64,000 nt of DNA from G963665185 sp049723905 (GTDB lineage: Bacteria > Desulfobacterota > Desulfovibrionia > Desulfovibrionales > Desulfovibrionaceae): NCBI RefSeq assembly GCF_049723905.1, contig NZ_JBJKFD010000001.1, positions 4,154,001 to 4,218,000 on the forward strand. Direction: 5' to 3'. Shown here in pieces: positions 35,821 to 45,060 of this stretch. Under the pieces are notes generated by a model. That model made no database searches and was not told the origin of the DNA. It saw nothing but the letters and a program-made list of their open reading frames with translations. Both the position numbers and the translations under genes were made by a program. The number at the start of each line of letters is the position of its first letter. The stretch's first letter is position 1.

Positions 35821-37782
35821 TCATTCCTCATCAATAACCGTAATATCCTCGATATCCTGTCCCAGTTCCTGGGCCTTGAGCACCCGGCGCAGGATTTTTC
35901 CCGAGCGGGTCTTGGGCAGGCTCTCGCAGAAGACCACGCTGCGCAGTTCGGCCACCGGTCCCAGTTCCTGGCGTAGCAGCTGGCGCAGTTCGTCGGTCAG
36001 GGCCGCGTCGCGGGCGTCGGTGGTGGGGTCTTCGCAGATCTGGTCGTTCGGGCCCGGCACCACAAAGGCCTTGGCTGTCTCGCCCTTAATCTTGTCCGGC
36101 ACGCCGATAACCGCCGCCTCGGCCACGGTCTTGTGGCTGCACAGCACGGCTTCCAGCTCCACCGCGCCCAGGCGGTGCCCGGCGATATTGAGCACTTCGT
36201 CGGCCCGGCCCAGCATCCAGAAATGGCCGTCTTCGTCCTTGCGGGCCACGTCGCCCGCGAAATATACGCCCGGTATGGTGTTGAAATATTCGTCGTAGGT
36301 CGCTTCGTCGCCCAGCACGCCGGTAAACATGGCGGGCCAGGGCTTGGTAATGGCCAGGAAACCGACTTCGTTGGTCGGCTTGGGCTTGCCCTTGCGGTCC
36401 ACCACGTCCGCGGACACGCCGGGCAGAGGTTTGTTCACGCTGCCGGGCTTGAGCGGCGAGACGGGCAGGGGGGAAATCATGAACTGGCCTGTTTCGGTCT
36501 GCCACCATGTGTCGATGAGCTGGCATTCGTTGCGGCCTATGGTCTTATGGAACCAGACCCAGGTTTCCGGGCTGATGGCCTCGCCCACCGTGCCCAGCAG
36601 CCGCAGGGACGAGAGGTCGTGCTGCGCGGGAAAGCGGTTGCCGTAGCGCATGAGCATGCGGATGGTGGTGGGGGTGGTGTACAGGATGGAGACCCCGTAC
36701 TTGTCCACCATGTTCCACATGCGGTCGGCCTGCGGGTAGAGCGGATGCCCCTCGTACATCAGGGTGGTGGTTCCGGCGATGAGCGGTCCGTAGACCACGG
36801 CACTGTGGCCGGTAATCCAGCCTGCGTCGGCAGTGCACCAGAAAAAGTCCGTGGGCTTGATGTCGAAGACCGACTTTATCGTATCGGCCACGCCGGTCAT
36901 GTATCCGCCGTGCGAGTGGATGATGCCGCGCGGCTTTCCCGAGGTGCCGGAAGTATGCAGAATGAACAGCGGATCGTTGGAATCCATGATCTCGGTTTCC
37001 GCCTCGTTGGCCTCCCGGCGGACCAGATCGTCGTACCAGATGTCGCGTGCGGCAGTCATGTTCACGTCTATTCCGGCCCGGCGTACCACCACGCATACGT
37101 CCACATTGTCTTCTTCATCCGCTGCCAGGGCCGCGTCCACCAGGGGCTTGAGGCTGGTGAACTTGCCGTTGCGGTAGAACCCGTCCGCCGTGATGATGCA
37201 ACGGGCATTGGTGGCCTGGATGCGTTCGCGCAGGGCCTTGCCGGAAAAACCGGCAAAGACCACCACATGCACCGCGCCTATCTTGGCCGCGGCCAGCATG
37301 GCAATGACTGTTTCGGGCAGGGGCGGCATGTACAGCACAATGCGCTCGCCCTTGCGGATGCCAAGGTTGCGCAGGGCATTGGCAAGGCGGTTCACGGCAC
37401 GGTACAGCTCGAAATATGTATATTTGCGCGAGTCGCCGGGTTCGCCTTCCCACACCAGGGCCAGCTTGTTGCGGTTTACGGTGCGGATGTGGCGGTCCAG
37501 GGCGTTGTGCACGATGTTGCATTTGCCCCCGGCAAACCAGCGATAGCGGGGGGCCTGGCTGTCGTCGAGAACCTGCTCCCACTTTTCGAACCATTCCAGG
37601 TCCAGCGCGGCCTGTTCCCAATAGGCCCGGAAATCCTCCTCGGCCAATTTGCGGGCCGAAGCAAGGTCCTGGGGATTCATGTTGGCCTCAAGGACCATAC
37701 GGGGCAGGGGCCGGAAGACCCTTTCTATTTCGTCATCCCTGCCATTGGCCTGCAGGGTGTTCAAATTGCCCGTGTTTTGCAT
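35821..37782 (-). CDS. acs: Acetyl-CoA synthetase
   Basis: A 653-residue AMP-forming acyl-CoA ligase. The adenylation motif FILHTSGTSGKPRGIIHSH, the DTWWQTETGQ motif, and the C-terminal LPKTRSGKILRRVL with the acetylation-sensitive lysine are all present, and AGHRLGAVELEA marks the hinge. It converts acetate, ATP and CoA to acetyl-CoA. Length is typical (about 650). A LytTR-type regulator lies 151 bases upstream on the same strand, probably in the same transcript or controlling it. Confidence 0.95.
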   Translation of the reverse strand: MQNTGNLNTLQANGRDDEIERVFRPLPRMVLEANMNPQDLASARKLAEEDFRAYWEQAALDLEWFEKWEQVLDDSQAPRYRWFAGGKCNIVHNALDRHIRTVNRNKLALVWEGEPGDSRKYTYFELYRAVNRLANALRNLGIRKGERIVLYMPPLPETVIAMLAAAKIGAVHVVVFAGFSGKALRERIQATNARCIITADGFYRNGKFTSLKPLVDAALAADEEDNVDVCVVVRRAGIDVNMTAARDIWYDDLVRREANEAETEIMDSNDPLFILHTSGTSGKPRGIIHSHGGYMTGVADTIKSVFDIKPTDFFWCTADAGWITGHSAVVYGPLIAGTTTLMYEGHPLYPQADRMWNMVDKYGVSILYTTPTTIRMLMRYGNRFPAQHDLSSLRLLGTVGEAISPETWVWFHKTIGRNECQLIDTWWQTETGQFMISPLPVSPLKPGSVNKPLPGVSADVVDRKGKPKPTNEVGFLAITKPWPAMFTGVLGDEATYDEYFNTIPGVYFAGDVARKDEDGHFWMLGRADEVLNIAGHRLGAVELEAVLCSHKTVAEAAVIGVPDKIKGETAKAFVVPGPNDQICEDPTTDARDAALTDELRQLLRQELGPVAELRSVVFCESLPKTRSGKILRRVLKAQELGQDIEDITVIDEE

Positions 37783-37933
37783 GTCTGGTTCTCCGTTGGT
37801 CGACCGTTTCCGGGATGCAGCCTGTACTTACAGGCTGTATCATCAGTTCAAAGGTCACTTCCTGTTTTATTCGGTCAAAGGGAAGTTTATCCCGGCAAAC
37901 GGTCTGTCATGGCTGTCTGTTATCACAGCAGCC

Positions 37934-38794
37934 CTACAAACCGAGTATTTGTTTCAACTCGGCGATGCGCCGGCGGCTCACCGGCAGTTCCACTCGTGTG
38001 CGTCCGGCCGTGCGCAGCATGAAATTGGAGCCGGGCAGGGACGCTATTTCCGTTACCATGTCCAGATTGACCAGATACTTCCGGTGCACCCGGAAGAACC
38101 TGTACTGCTTGAGCCTGTCCTCCAAATTTTTGAGCCGATGGGAGGTCAGATACTTGCTGTTGGCCGTGTGGACATAGGTGTAGTCTTCGTCTGCTTCCAC
38201 AAAGATGATCTGGTCGTACGGGACCAGGATGAGCCGCCCGTCCAAAGTGATGGGCAGCTTTTCTATTTCCAGGGGCGTACTGCGGCGGGAAAAATCCCAG
38301 GCCTGGCGGAGTGCGGCCAGAAAGCGGTCTTCCTCGTCCTCGGCCAGGGGAATCTTGACCAGCCGTTCGTCGTCCTCGCCCCCCGCTTCCGACCCGGCTG
38401 GCGCTCCGGCCTTTTGAAAGGCGGGCTTGAACTGGCGGATGCGTTCCAGACAACGCTGGATGCGCTCCTGCGGCGCGGGCCAGAGTATGAAGTCCACGGC
38501 TTCCAGCTCAAAGGCCTTGTAGGCCAGAGCTTCGTCCGTTGCCAGAAAGACCAGCCCCGGCTTGTTGCCGCGACCGTCCAGCATCTGGGCCAGCTCGAAT
38601 CCGCTGACTCCGCCCTCAAGCTCGCTGCCCAGAAAAATGGCCCCATAGGGGATGTGTTCCAGCAGCTCCATGGCCTCGTAGGCCGAGACCGCCTCGCCCA
38701 GAACCCGTACGCCGGGCGCTTCGGCCAGATACCCTCGCAGGGTCTGGCGCACTTGGGCGTCGGGGTGAAGCAGAAGGAGGCGGATTGTTTCCAT
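37934..38794 (-). CDS. LytTR-family regulator with a receiver domain lacking its aspartate
   Basis: From the ATG at 38794 the protein has 286 residues. Residues about 3-120 have the fold pattern of a receiver (IRLLLLHPDAQVRQTLRGYL), but the acidic pocket is HPD and the site of the phospho-Asp reads GAIFLGSEL (residues 51-59), without an aspartate. The C-terminal LytTR DNA-binding domain (about 180-284) has IIFVEADEDYTYVHT, FFRVHRKYLVNL and VELPVSRRR. It probably regulates acs next door without phosphorylation at this position. The frame is open to 38893 but that stretch is not protein-like. Confidence 0.82.
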   Translation of the reverse strand: METIRLLLLHPDAQVRQTLRGYLAEAPGVRVLGEAVSAYEAMELLEHIPYGAIFLGSELEGGVSGFELAQMLDGRGNKPGLVFLATDEALAYKAFELEAVDFILWPAPQERIQRCLERIRQFKPAFQKAGAPAGSEAGGEDDERLVKIPLAEDEEDRFLAALRQAWDFSRRSTPLEIEKLPITLDGRLILVPYDQIIFVEADEDYTYVHTANSKYLTSHRLKNLEDRLKQYRFFRVHRKYLVNLDMVTEIASLPGSNFMLRTAGRTRVELPVSRRRIAELKQILGL

Positions 38795-38965
38795 AAACCG
38801 TCGGCATCCGGGGTTGGGGGCTTCACGCTCTCGGCCGGGCAGCGGCGTGGAGCGGGTTGGGCGGCGGAGCGCAATCTGCGGGGCACGGGGCATAACGCAA
38901 AAAGCGCATCATTTAGAGATACCTGCTTGGGGTATGGCTGGCAAGGTGGAAGCCGCGCCTGCCGG

Positions 38966-40780
38966 TCAGCTGCAGAACTGGTCTATGGCATCAAGCAAGG
39001 TGCGTTTTTTAATGGGTTTGGTCAGATGGCCGTTGCAGCCCGCGGCCAGGCTGTTCTGGCGGTCTTCGTCAAAGGCGTGGGCGGAAAGGGCCAGTATGGG
39101 CACGGGCCGTTCTCCGTGTTCGGCCTCCCAGCGTCGGATTTCCCGGGTGGCGGCGTGGCCGTCCATGTCCGGCATCTGGATGTCCATGAGGATGATGTCG
39201 AATTCCTGCTGTTTTACCGCATCCAGGGCTTTGCGGCCGTTTTCCACGACGAACAGGCTGTGCGGTGACCGCTTGAGGTAAAATTCCACGAGCATGCGGT
39301 TGTTGGCGCAATCCTCGGCCAGGAGGATACGCCGTCCTGAAGCCCGTGGAGCTGCGGAATCCAGTCCTCCGTCTTCGCAATACGGCAGGGCTGCATGCTG
39401 TTGCACGGGCAAGAACGGCACGATGAGCGTGAAGACACTTCCCTGTCCCGGCGTGCTTTCCACCTGCACTTCGCCGCCGAGCAGTTCGGCCAGTTCGCGG
39501 CAGATGGTCAGTCCCAGGCCGGTGCCTCCGTAGCGGCGGGTGGTGGAGTCGTCCGCCTGGCAAAAGGACTGGAAAATACACTCCTGCATATCCGAAGCAA
39601 TGCCGATGCCGGTGTCTGCCACCCGAAAGGCGAGGTTGCAGGCATCTCCTGCGGGAATTGCTCCCAGACATCCGCGCTGCCCTGTCTGGTGCGCTCTCAC
39701 CGGGGCCACGTCCACTTCCACTCCGCCCTTGTGGGTGAACTTCAGGGCGTTGTCTATGAAGTTGATAAGAATCTGCTGCACCCTGGTGGGATCTCCCAAC
39801 ACGTACAGGGGGACATGGGGAGAAATCCTGTATTGCAATCGCAATCCCTTGTCCTCGGCCTTGGCCCGAAGAATCATGCATGTTTCCTTCACCAGTGCCG
39901 AGGGGGCAAAGGGCAGGGACTCCACGGCGATCTTTCCCGCTTCAATCCGCGACAGGTCCAGAATGTCGTTGATGATTCCCAGCAGGTTTTCCCCTGCCTT
40001 GCGGAATATTTGTACATAGGTCTGCTGCTTGGGGCTGAGGGGCGTTTCCCACAACAGGTCGGCCATTCCCAATATCGCGTTCATGGGCGTGCGTATCTCG
40101 TGGCTCATGTTGGCCAGGATGCGGCTTTTCAGTTGGTTGGCCTTTTGCGCGTTCATGGTTGCCGCATGCAGTTTGTTTTCAAGCCGTTTGCGGTCGGTGA
40201 TGTCTATAAGCGAGACAATGCCGTGGCCAGCAGAACCGTCCGGTCCCGGCACAAGACAGACGTGGAGGATGCAGTGCTTGCGGTTGCCCTGCAGAGTCTG
40301 CAGAGGCTGTTCGCAGAAAAATTCCGTGGCTCCTTCTGCCATGGCAATGAACCGCTCGCGCATGGAATTCAGAAAAGTGGGGGTGCAGGCGGAGTTCAGG
40401 TTGCTGATGAGGGAGTCTTTGCCGTCGGCTTCGAACAACCGGACCGTGGCGTTGTTGAAGTGGATTATGTCTATCCGTTCCAGGCACTCAAACGTTGGAG
40501 CAGGATGGTTTCTTTCGAAATAGGCGCGCATGCTGTGGACGCCTTTTGCCCGGAGTTCGTCCAGGTACAGGTTTACGGCACAGAGGTCCTCCTCCCACAG
40601 GGAGATGGGGGAGTTCTCAAAAAGCATACGGTAACGGAAGTCGCTTTCGCGGATGAATGTCTCTGCCCGTCCCAGGCCGTCCCGAAAGGCCTGGAGGCTG
40701 ACGATGCATTGACGCAAAGCCAGATTCTCCTCAAGGAGTTCTTTGCGGGTCATTTCTTCGCTGGGCTTTTCGGTCATCAT
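38966..40780 (-). CDS. Hybrid sensor histidine kinase (PAS, HisKA, HATPase, receiver)
   Basis: A 604-residue soluble kinase. An N-terminal coiled stretch leads into a PAS-like region (about 50-195, ending LIDITDRKRLE). The H-box SHEIRTPMNAILGM has the phospho-His at about residue 227. The N-box (NFIDNALKFTHKGG) and G-boxes (DTGIGIA, GGTGLGL) are intact. A receiver domain covers about 483-604 with phospho-acceptor D533 (ILMDIQMPDMDG). There is no output domain, so a phosphorelay through a separate Hpt protein is expected. A stand-alone CheY-like gene lies 143 bases upstream on the same strand and may be a partner. The ribosome site is weak. Confidence 0.92.
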   Translation of the reverse strand: MMTEKPSEEMTRKELLEENLALRQCIVSLQAFRDGLGRAETFIRESDFRYRMLFENSPISLWEEDLCAVNLYLDELRAKGVHSMRAYFERNHPAPTFECLERIDIIHFNNATVRLFEADGKDSLISNLNSACTPTFLNSMRERFIAMAEGATEFFCEQPLQTLQGNRKHCILHVCLVPGPDGSAGHGIVSLIDITDRKRLENKLHAATMNAQKANQLKSRILANMSHEIRTPMNAILGMADLLWETPLSPKQQTYVQIFRKAGENLLGIINDILDLSRIEAGKIAVESLPFAPSALVKETCMILRAKAEDKGLRLQYRISPHVPLYVLGDPTRVQQILINFIDNALKFTHKGGVEVDVAPVRAHQTGQRGCLGAIPAGDACNLAFRVADTGIGIASDMQECIFQSFCQADDSTTRRYGGTGLGLTICRELAELLGGEVQVESTPGQGSVFTLIVPFLPVQQHAALPYCEDGGLDSAAPRASGRRILLAEDCANNRMLVEFYLKRSPHSLFVVENGRKALDAVKQQEFDIILMDIQMPDMDGHAATREIRRWEAEHGERPVPILALSAHAFDEDRQNSLAAGCNGHLTKPIKKRTLLDAIDQFCS

Positions 40781-40923
40781 GGCGATCGGTCGGTAACGGA
40801 TTTATTCGGGGAGTATATACCTCATACGGTGAATCCATTGTAAACGATCAAGTCCCTGATGTAACTCTCCATAAAAATGCATGCGGCGAATGTGGAGAAA
40901 AAAAGGAAGAAAAAGCTTGGCCT

Positions 40924-41301
40924 CTAGGGTTTGAGATGCTCCTGAATTTTTTCGGCCAGGTGCTCCATCTCGTAGGGCTTGGACAGGTAGTCCGTCATGC
41001 CTGCGGCAAGAAATCGTTCCCGGTCGCCCTGCATTGCATAGGCGGTGAGGGCCAGGATGGGGACGGAGACATCTATCCCCGGCACTTCTCCTGCACGTAT
41101 GGCCTGGGCGGCCTGCACACCGTCCATCCGCGGCATCTGCACGTCCATGAGAATGATGTCCACGGCATCGTTGTCTGCCAGTACTTTAAGCACCTCTTCG
41201 CCATTGGAAGCGCAAAGGACATTGTACCCGCTTTTTTCGAGAAATTGGCGGACAGCCATCTGATTGATTCGTTCGTCTTCTGCTACGAGTATGGTAGACA
41301 A
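40924..41301 (-). CDS. Stand-alone receiver (CheY-like) protein
   Basis: A 125-residue single-domain response regulator with E8/D9/E10 acidic pocket, phospho-acceptor D53 (IILMDVQMPRMDG), T86 and K108. The sequence is closest in style to receivers of hybrid kinases rather than to chemotaxis CheY. The start codon is TTG at 41301, with GGAGAG about six bases upstream; ATG is not available in the conserved position. It is transcribed towards the hybrid kinase gene. Confidence 0.88.
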   Translation of the reverse strand: MSTILVAEDERINQMAVRQFLEKSGYNVLCASNGEEVLKVLADNDAVDIILMDVQMPRMDGVQAAQAIRAGEVPGIDVSVPILALTAYAMQGDRERFLAAGMTDYLSKPYEMEHLAEKIQEHLKP

Positions 41302-41498
41302 TGTTCTCTCCGAAAAATTATTGAGCAGATGATATCTTACGGCGTATCAATAAAAAATGTCCATACTTGATTTGGGCGCAGATTAAAAAAAAATGCGGTA
41401 GAGCCCGGGCTGGCCGTACAAGAAGACTTTAATTGCTGGCGTATTTTTTATATTTGCAAAGGGATCAGCTGACCGTAGATGCAGCTTGGAGGAAGATT

Positions 41499-41981
41499 AT
41501 GATGGATATCAATGCGGCGGGGCAGACGGTAAAGGATTTTCAGGAACTTCTGAACAGAACCCCACCCGAAGCTGAACATATACGGATTTCCCCGGATGCA
41601 TGGACCCTTACCGAGATAGTGGGGCACCTTGTGGACTCCGCATGCAACAATCATCAGCGTTTTGTTCGCCTGGGCCTTGGGGATCTGGAAAACTTCCCCG
41701 GCTACCAGGCCGAACAGTGGGTGCAGACGCAAAACTACGATGCATGCGACTTTGGAGCGCTCGCCCTGCTTTGGGCCAGCTACAATGCATTGTTGCTCCA
41801 TGTCGCCGCGTCCGTCCCCCGGCAGGCCCTGGGCAACGTCTGGATAGATACCGAAAGCGAGTACACGCTGGAATATCTTATTGAAGATTATTACGTACAT
41901 TTGCAGCTGCATACCGGCCATTATGCCGAACGGCTGGAACAAGTCCTGGCACAGGTTCATGGGGAGCGGAAAGTATGCTGA
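41499..41981 (+). CDS. DinB-like four-helix protein
   Basis: A 160-residue protein of the DinB/YfiT-like superfamily: TVKDFQELLNR, then WTLTEIVGHLVDSACNNHQR with the metal-binding His, and YYVHLQLHTGHYAERLEQVL with the paired histidines of the third helix. The family includes thiol-dependent transferases and DNA-damage-induced proteins of unclear role. GGAGG lies six bases before the ATG at 41499, ruling out the upstream extension to 41433. It overlaps lpdD by seven bases, so both form an operon. Confidence 0.8.
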   Translation: MMDINAAGQTVKDFQELLNRTPPEAEHIRISPDAWTLTEIVGHLVDSACNNHQRFVRLGLGDLENFPGYQAEQWVQTQNYDACDFGALALLWASYNALLLHVAASVPRQALGNVWIDTESEYTLEYLIEDYYVHLQLHTGHYAERLEQVLAQVHGERKVC

Positions 41982-42364
41982 GTTTTACCGGGCGATACAA
42001 GGAACACACCGTGCGTCTGGACGCTCTGGCCGTGGGCAGGGACATCAACGTGGTTATTTCCGGGGGCGACGTGCCACATATAGGTGGGGTTGCCATGAGT
42101 GTGTACGGCCCCGACCTGCACCAGTCGGAACGGATGACGAGCACGGAACAGATGCTTTCCGTCCAGGGACACAAGGAGGCGGAGCTGGCAAAGGATGTGG
42201 CCCGGCAGCTGGCGCGCCGCTATTCCTGCACCGTGGCCGTTGCCTGCGGCATCCATGTGGATGGCGCAGCCCCTGAGGACATTGCCGGGATTTTGGAGGT
42301 AGTTCAGAGTTTGGTGGAAAAATTGAAAGACTCCCGGTCTGGACGGGATTTTGGCGGTTATTAG
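41975..42364 (+). CDS. lpdD: LpdD-like prenylated-flavin chaperone protein
   Basis: A 129-residue protein similar to subunit D of gallate/UbiD-type decarboxylase systems: DINVVISGGDVPHIGGVAMS, the SERMTSTEQMLSVQGHKEA middle and VAVACGIHVDGAAPEDI. LpdD is proposed to help UbiD-type enzymes acquire or mature prenylated FMN. A UbiD gene lies directly downstream in convergent orientation, supporting the assignment. The ATG overlaps the DinB stop region and has GGAG seven bases upstream. Confidence 0.78.
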   Translation: MLSFTGRYKEHTVRLDALAVGRDINVVISGGDVPHIGGVAMSVYGPDLHQSERMTSTEQMLSVQGHKEAELAKDVARQLARRYSCTVAVACGIHVDGAAPEDIAGILEVVQSLVEKLKDSRSGRDFGGY

Positions 42365-42404
42365 TTGAATGTTTTTTTGAGCAGGCTGTTTATTTCAACG
42401 CAAT

Positions 42405-42430
42405 AAAAACGCCCCGTTCGGGGCGTTTTC
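42405..42430. terminator. Bidirectional terminator between lpdD and ubiD
   Basis: AAAACGCCCC and GGGGCGTTTT form a perfect 10-bp stem with a 4-base loop (GTTC). A and T runs on both sides fit intrinsic termination for both converging genes. Confidence 0.93.
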
Positions 42431-42447
42431 TCGTTGTATGAAGAGGG

Positions 42448-44289
42448 CTAGATAATGCCGTGCAAGGGCCCGCCCTTGATTGCCATCTGCTCCACGCGGG
42501 CCACGGCTTCGGGATCGGGTTCCAGCGGCGGGGCCTGGTGGGCTTTGAGCCGGGCGTCGATGATGACCGGGCCGGAGCAGCCCCAATGCTTGCAATGGGT
42601 GGAGGCGTTGCCCCCGTACACATCCGTGGCCGGATCGGAACGGGTGAAGGTTATCCACAAAAAGTTTTCCCAATTGGAAGCGGTAAAGCGGCTGTCGTCG
42701 GCCACAACCACCAGGGGCAGGCCGTCCATGCAGGACGATTCGCCCAGCTGCTTGGCCAGGGTCTGCAAGCGCCTGTCCGGCCGGTCCGGTCCTGACGTAT
42801 GTTTCGGCCCCTGCACCACAAGGATGCCCGGCACAAACAGGTAGGGATCGGAAAATCCCTTGGGAAGCTCCAGCGCAGAAGGACGCGTTACAGCCAGATT
42901 GCGTTTCTTGTCTCCGGCAGCGGCCCAGATGAGCTTGGAGCCCTGGTTCAGTCCCGTGCCCGAGTAGTCCAGGGTATCCATGGTGGTGCGGGTGATGAAA
43001 TGCAGGTCGCGTTCGGGATCGAAGCGTTCCAGCATGTGGCGGAAGAATCCGGACACATCGTGTGCTGACAGGGCCGGGCAGTCTTCGCGTGCACCGATAA
43101 ACAGGTACTTTGTCAGCGAGGTCTGGGTGTTGCCCAACAGGCCCATGGCATTTGTCAGCAGCTCCTGCGGCTGGCGTTCCCTGGCATAGGGCACGTAGCG
43201 TTCGCTGCCCACTGCCAGCAGCAGGGGGTGCACCCCGGCCGCGTCCACGGCATGGACTTCGTGCACTCCGGAAAAGACCGTGGGCACCAGCTCGGCCGTC
43301 AGCTCGTGGATGAAATCGCCGAACGTGGTATCTTCCTGGGGCGGACGGCCAACCGTGGTGAACGGCCAGACAGCGCCGTCGCGGTGGTACACCGCGTCCA
43401 CCTGCAGAACCGGAAAATCGTGCTGCAGGCTGTAATAGCCGAAGTGGTCGCCGAACGGTCCTTCGGGCAGCTCATTGCCGGGCAGCACATGGCCGCTGAT
43501 GCAGAAGTCGGCCTGGGCCAGCATGGGCAGTTTGCCGGGCTGGTCGATCATCTCCATGCGGTGTCCTGCCAGCACCCCGGCAAAATAGAGTTCGGGGATG
43601 CCTTCGGGCAGGGGCATGACAGCGGCCAGAGTCATGGCCGGGGAACCGCCCACAAACACATTGACCCTGAGCGGCTCGTTGCGGGCCAGGGCCCTGGAAT
43701 GATGGTCTCCGATGCCTCGGTGGATCTGGTAATGAAGTCCGGCTTCCTTGTCTTGGGCATAGCTGTTGCCGGATATCTGTACCCTGTACATGCCCAGGTT
43801 GGAGGCGGCGAATCCCGGCTTGTCCGGGTTTTCGCTGTAGACCAGGGGCAGGGTGATGAAGGCGCCTCCGTCGTTGGGCCAGCTTTCCAGCTGCGGAAGC
43901 TGGGAAAGGGTTGTGGTATTGGCCAGTACCGGCCCGGCCTTGACCCTGCGCGGCAGGGCATGCAGCAGAGCCAGAGGTGTGCCCGCGTATTTCCAGGGCG
44001 CCCTGAGCGCGCGCATGGGGTCGGCCTTGAGCGCCATGATGTTTTCCACGGCCCGCAGGGTGGAGCGAAAAATATAGCGGGTGCGCTGCATGGTGCCGAA
44101 CAGGTTGGCGGCCATGGGAAAGGAGCATCCCTTGACGTTGGTGAACAGCAGGGCGGGGCCGCCCTTGCGGTAGGCGCGGCGCTGGATGATGCCCGCTTCC
44201 TGCCGGGAGTCCACCGGCGCGGTAATGCGCACGAGCTGGCCGGTCGCTTCGAGATCGGTAAGGCATTGGGAAAGATTGCGATAGATCAT
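42448..44289 (-). CDS. UbiD-family decarboxylase
   Basis: A 613-residue prenylated-FMN-dependent decarboxylase. It begins MIYRNLSQCLTDLEATGQLV, and has GGPALLFTNVKG, the cofactor site RVQISGNSYAQ, and the catalytic GNELPEGPFGDHFGYYS with the two glutamates. The C-terminal part contains WAAAGDKKRNLAVTRPSALE. UbiD enzymes decarboxylate aromatic or unsaturated acids; a step of quinone (for example menaquinone via futalosine) is plausible in this lineage, but the substrate cannot be read from sequence. UbiX is not in the window; LpdD is adjacent. Confidence 0.88.
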   Translation of the reverse strand: MIYRNLSQCLTDLEATGQLVRITAPVDSRQEAGIIQRRAYRKGGPALLFTNVKGCSFPMAANLFGTMQRTRYIFRSTLRAVENIMALKADPMRALRAPWKYAGTPLALLHALPRRVKAGPVLANTTTLSQLPQLESWPNDGGAFITLPLVYSENPDKPGFAASNLGMYRVQISGNSYAQDKEAGLHYQIHRGIGDHHSRALARNEPLRVNVFVGGSPAMTLAAVMPLPEGIPELYFAGVLAGHRMEMIDQPGKLPMLAQADFCISGHVLPGNELPEGPFGDHFGYYSLQHDFPVLQVDAVYHRDGAVWPFTTVGRPPQEDTTFGDFIHELTAELVPTVFSGVHEVHAVDAAGVHPLLLAVGSERYVPYARERQPQELLTNAMGLLGNTQTSLTKYLFIGAREDCPALSAHDVSGFFRHMLERFDPERDLHFITRTTMDTLDYSGTGLNQGSKLIWAAAGDKKRNLAVTRPSALELPKGFSDPYLFVPGILVVQGPKHTSGPDRPDRRLQTLAKQLGESSCMDGLPLVVVADDSRFTASNWENFLWITFTRSDPATDVYGGNASTHCKHWGCSGPVIIDARLKAHQAPPLEPDPEAVARVEQMAIKGGPLHGII

Positions 44290-44363
44290 ACGGTCTGAAG
44301 GTGTTTTGTCCCGGCCCGTGCCGGGTTATTGGACAGTGTCCCGTCGTGGAGCCGGGAGTTGTT

Positions 44364-44900
44364 TCAGTCTTTGACCCAGTATTTTTCGAAAACAACCGAT
44401 GCTTCGGCTGTTTCGGAATGCACTCCGCGCCGCACCGTTACAAGTGCGCCAAGTTCGCCCAGGGGGAGAATGCCCGGCTTGCCGTCGTCCTGCACGTATT
44501 TTTCCGGATGCACGGGCCGTGCAAGGGTTTCGCCCGGATGCAGGGATACAGGGGCCAGTTCGTCGAACGTGCCCAGCGGGGCTTCGTCTTCAAACAGAAG
44601 AAGGCCGTCGAGACGGCCATCTCTGGTAAAAAAACTTTGCGAGCGGTCCACAAACAGCGGGCCGTCGGAAGTGTTCGTCACTTTGAGCAGCAGACTGCGG
44701 TAACAGTCGTTCTCCGCGTCGTAATCGTAGGGCAGGACCGACATGCTGAAATGGTCGGCCTGCGTTTCGGAGTAGTTTTTGCGGATGCCCCATTCCCAGT
44801 GGCCGTTTTCCCTGACTGAGCAGCCCGAAAAGAGCAGCAGGCCCAATAAGCCAGTCAATACGGCGGCCAACACACAGGTACGTAGCAGAAGACGTTTCAT
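44364..44900 (-). CDS. Predicted lipoprotein
   Basis: A 178-residue lipoprotein: basic start, hydrophobic stretch and lipobox LFSGC with lipidated C27. The mature part is probably a beta-sandwich (SLLLKVTNTSDGPLFVDRSQ) that resembles exported FxLYD/DUF4352-like folds. I chose the ATG at 44900 because GGGAG is five bases upstream; the GTG directly before is too close to that site. Function is unknown. Confidence 0.7.
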   Translation of the reverse strand: MKRLLLRTCVLAAVLTGLLGLLLFSGCSVRENGHWEWGIRKNYSETQADHFSMSVLPYDYDAENDCYRSLLLKVTNTSDGPLFVDRSQSFFTRDGRLDGLLLFEDEAPLGTFDELAPVSLHPGETLARPVHPEKYVQDDGKPGILPLGELGALVTVRRGVHSETAEASVVFEKYWVKD

Positions 44901-45060
44901 CACGACTCCCGTTGCAAAAAGGGGTTATAGAACGCTCTTGGAGAGTACGGTGTACAGCGGGTCTTGGCAAGCGGGGGGAGGAAAAACCAGTCTCCTGCGG
45001 TCGGGAAGGGCCGGCTGGAAAATTTCCGGCTGCAATGGGGCAGGCTGCCCAAAGGAACAT

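Noticed and set aside
36133..38022. Very long plus-strand open frame opposite acs
   Set aside because: It is the antisense shadow of acs, caused by high GC at third positions. Similar shadows opposite receptor, helicase and ubiD genes were also dropped.
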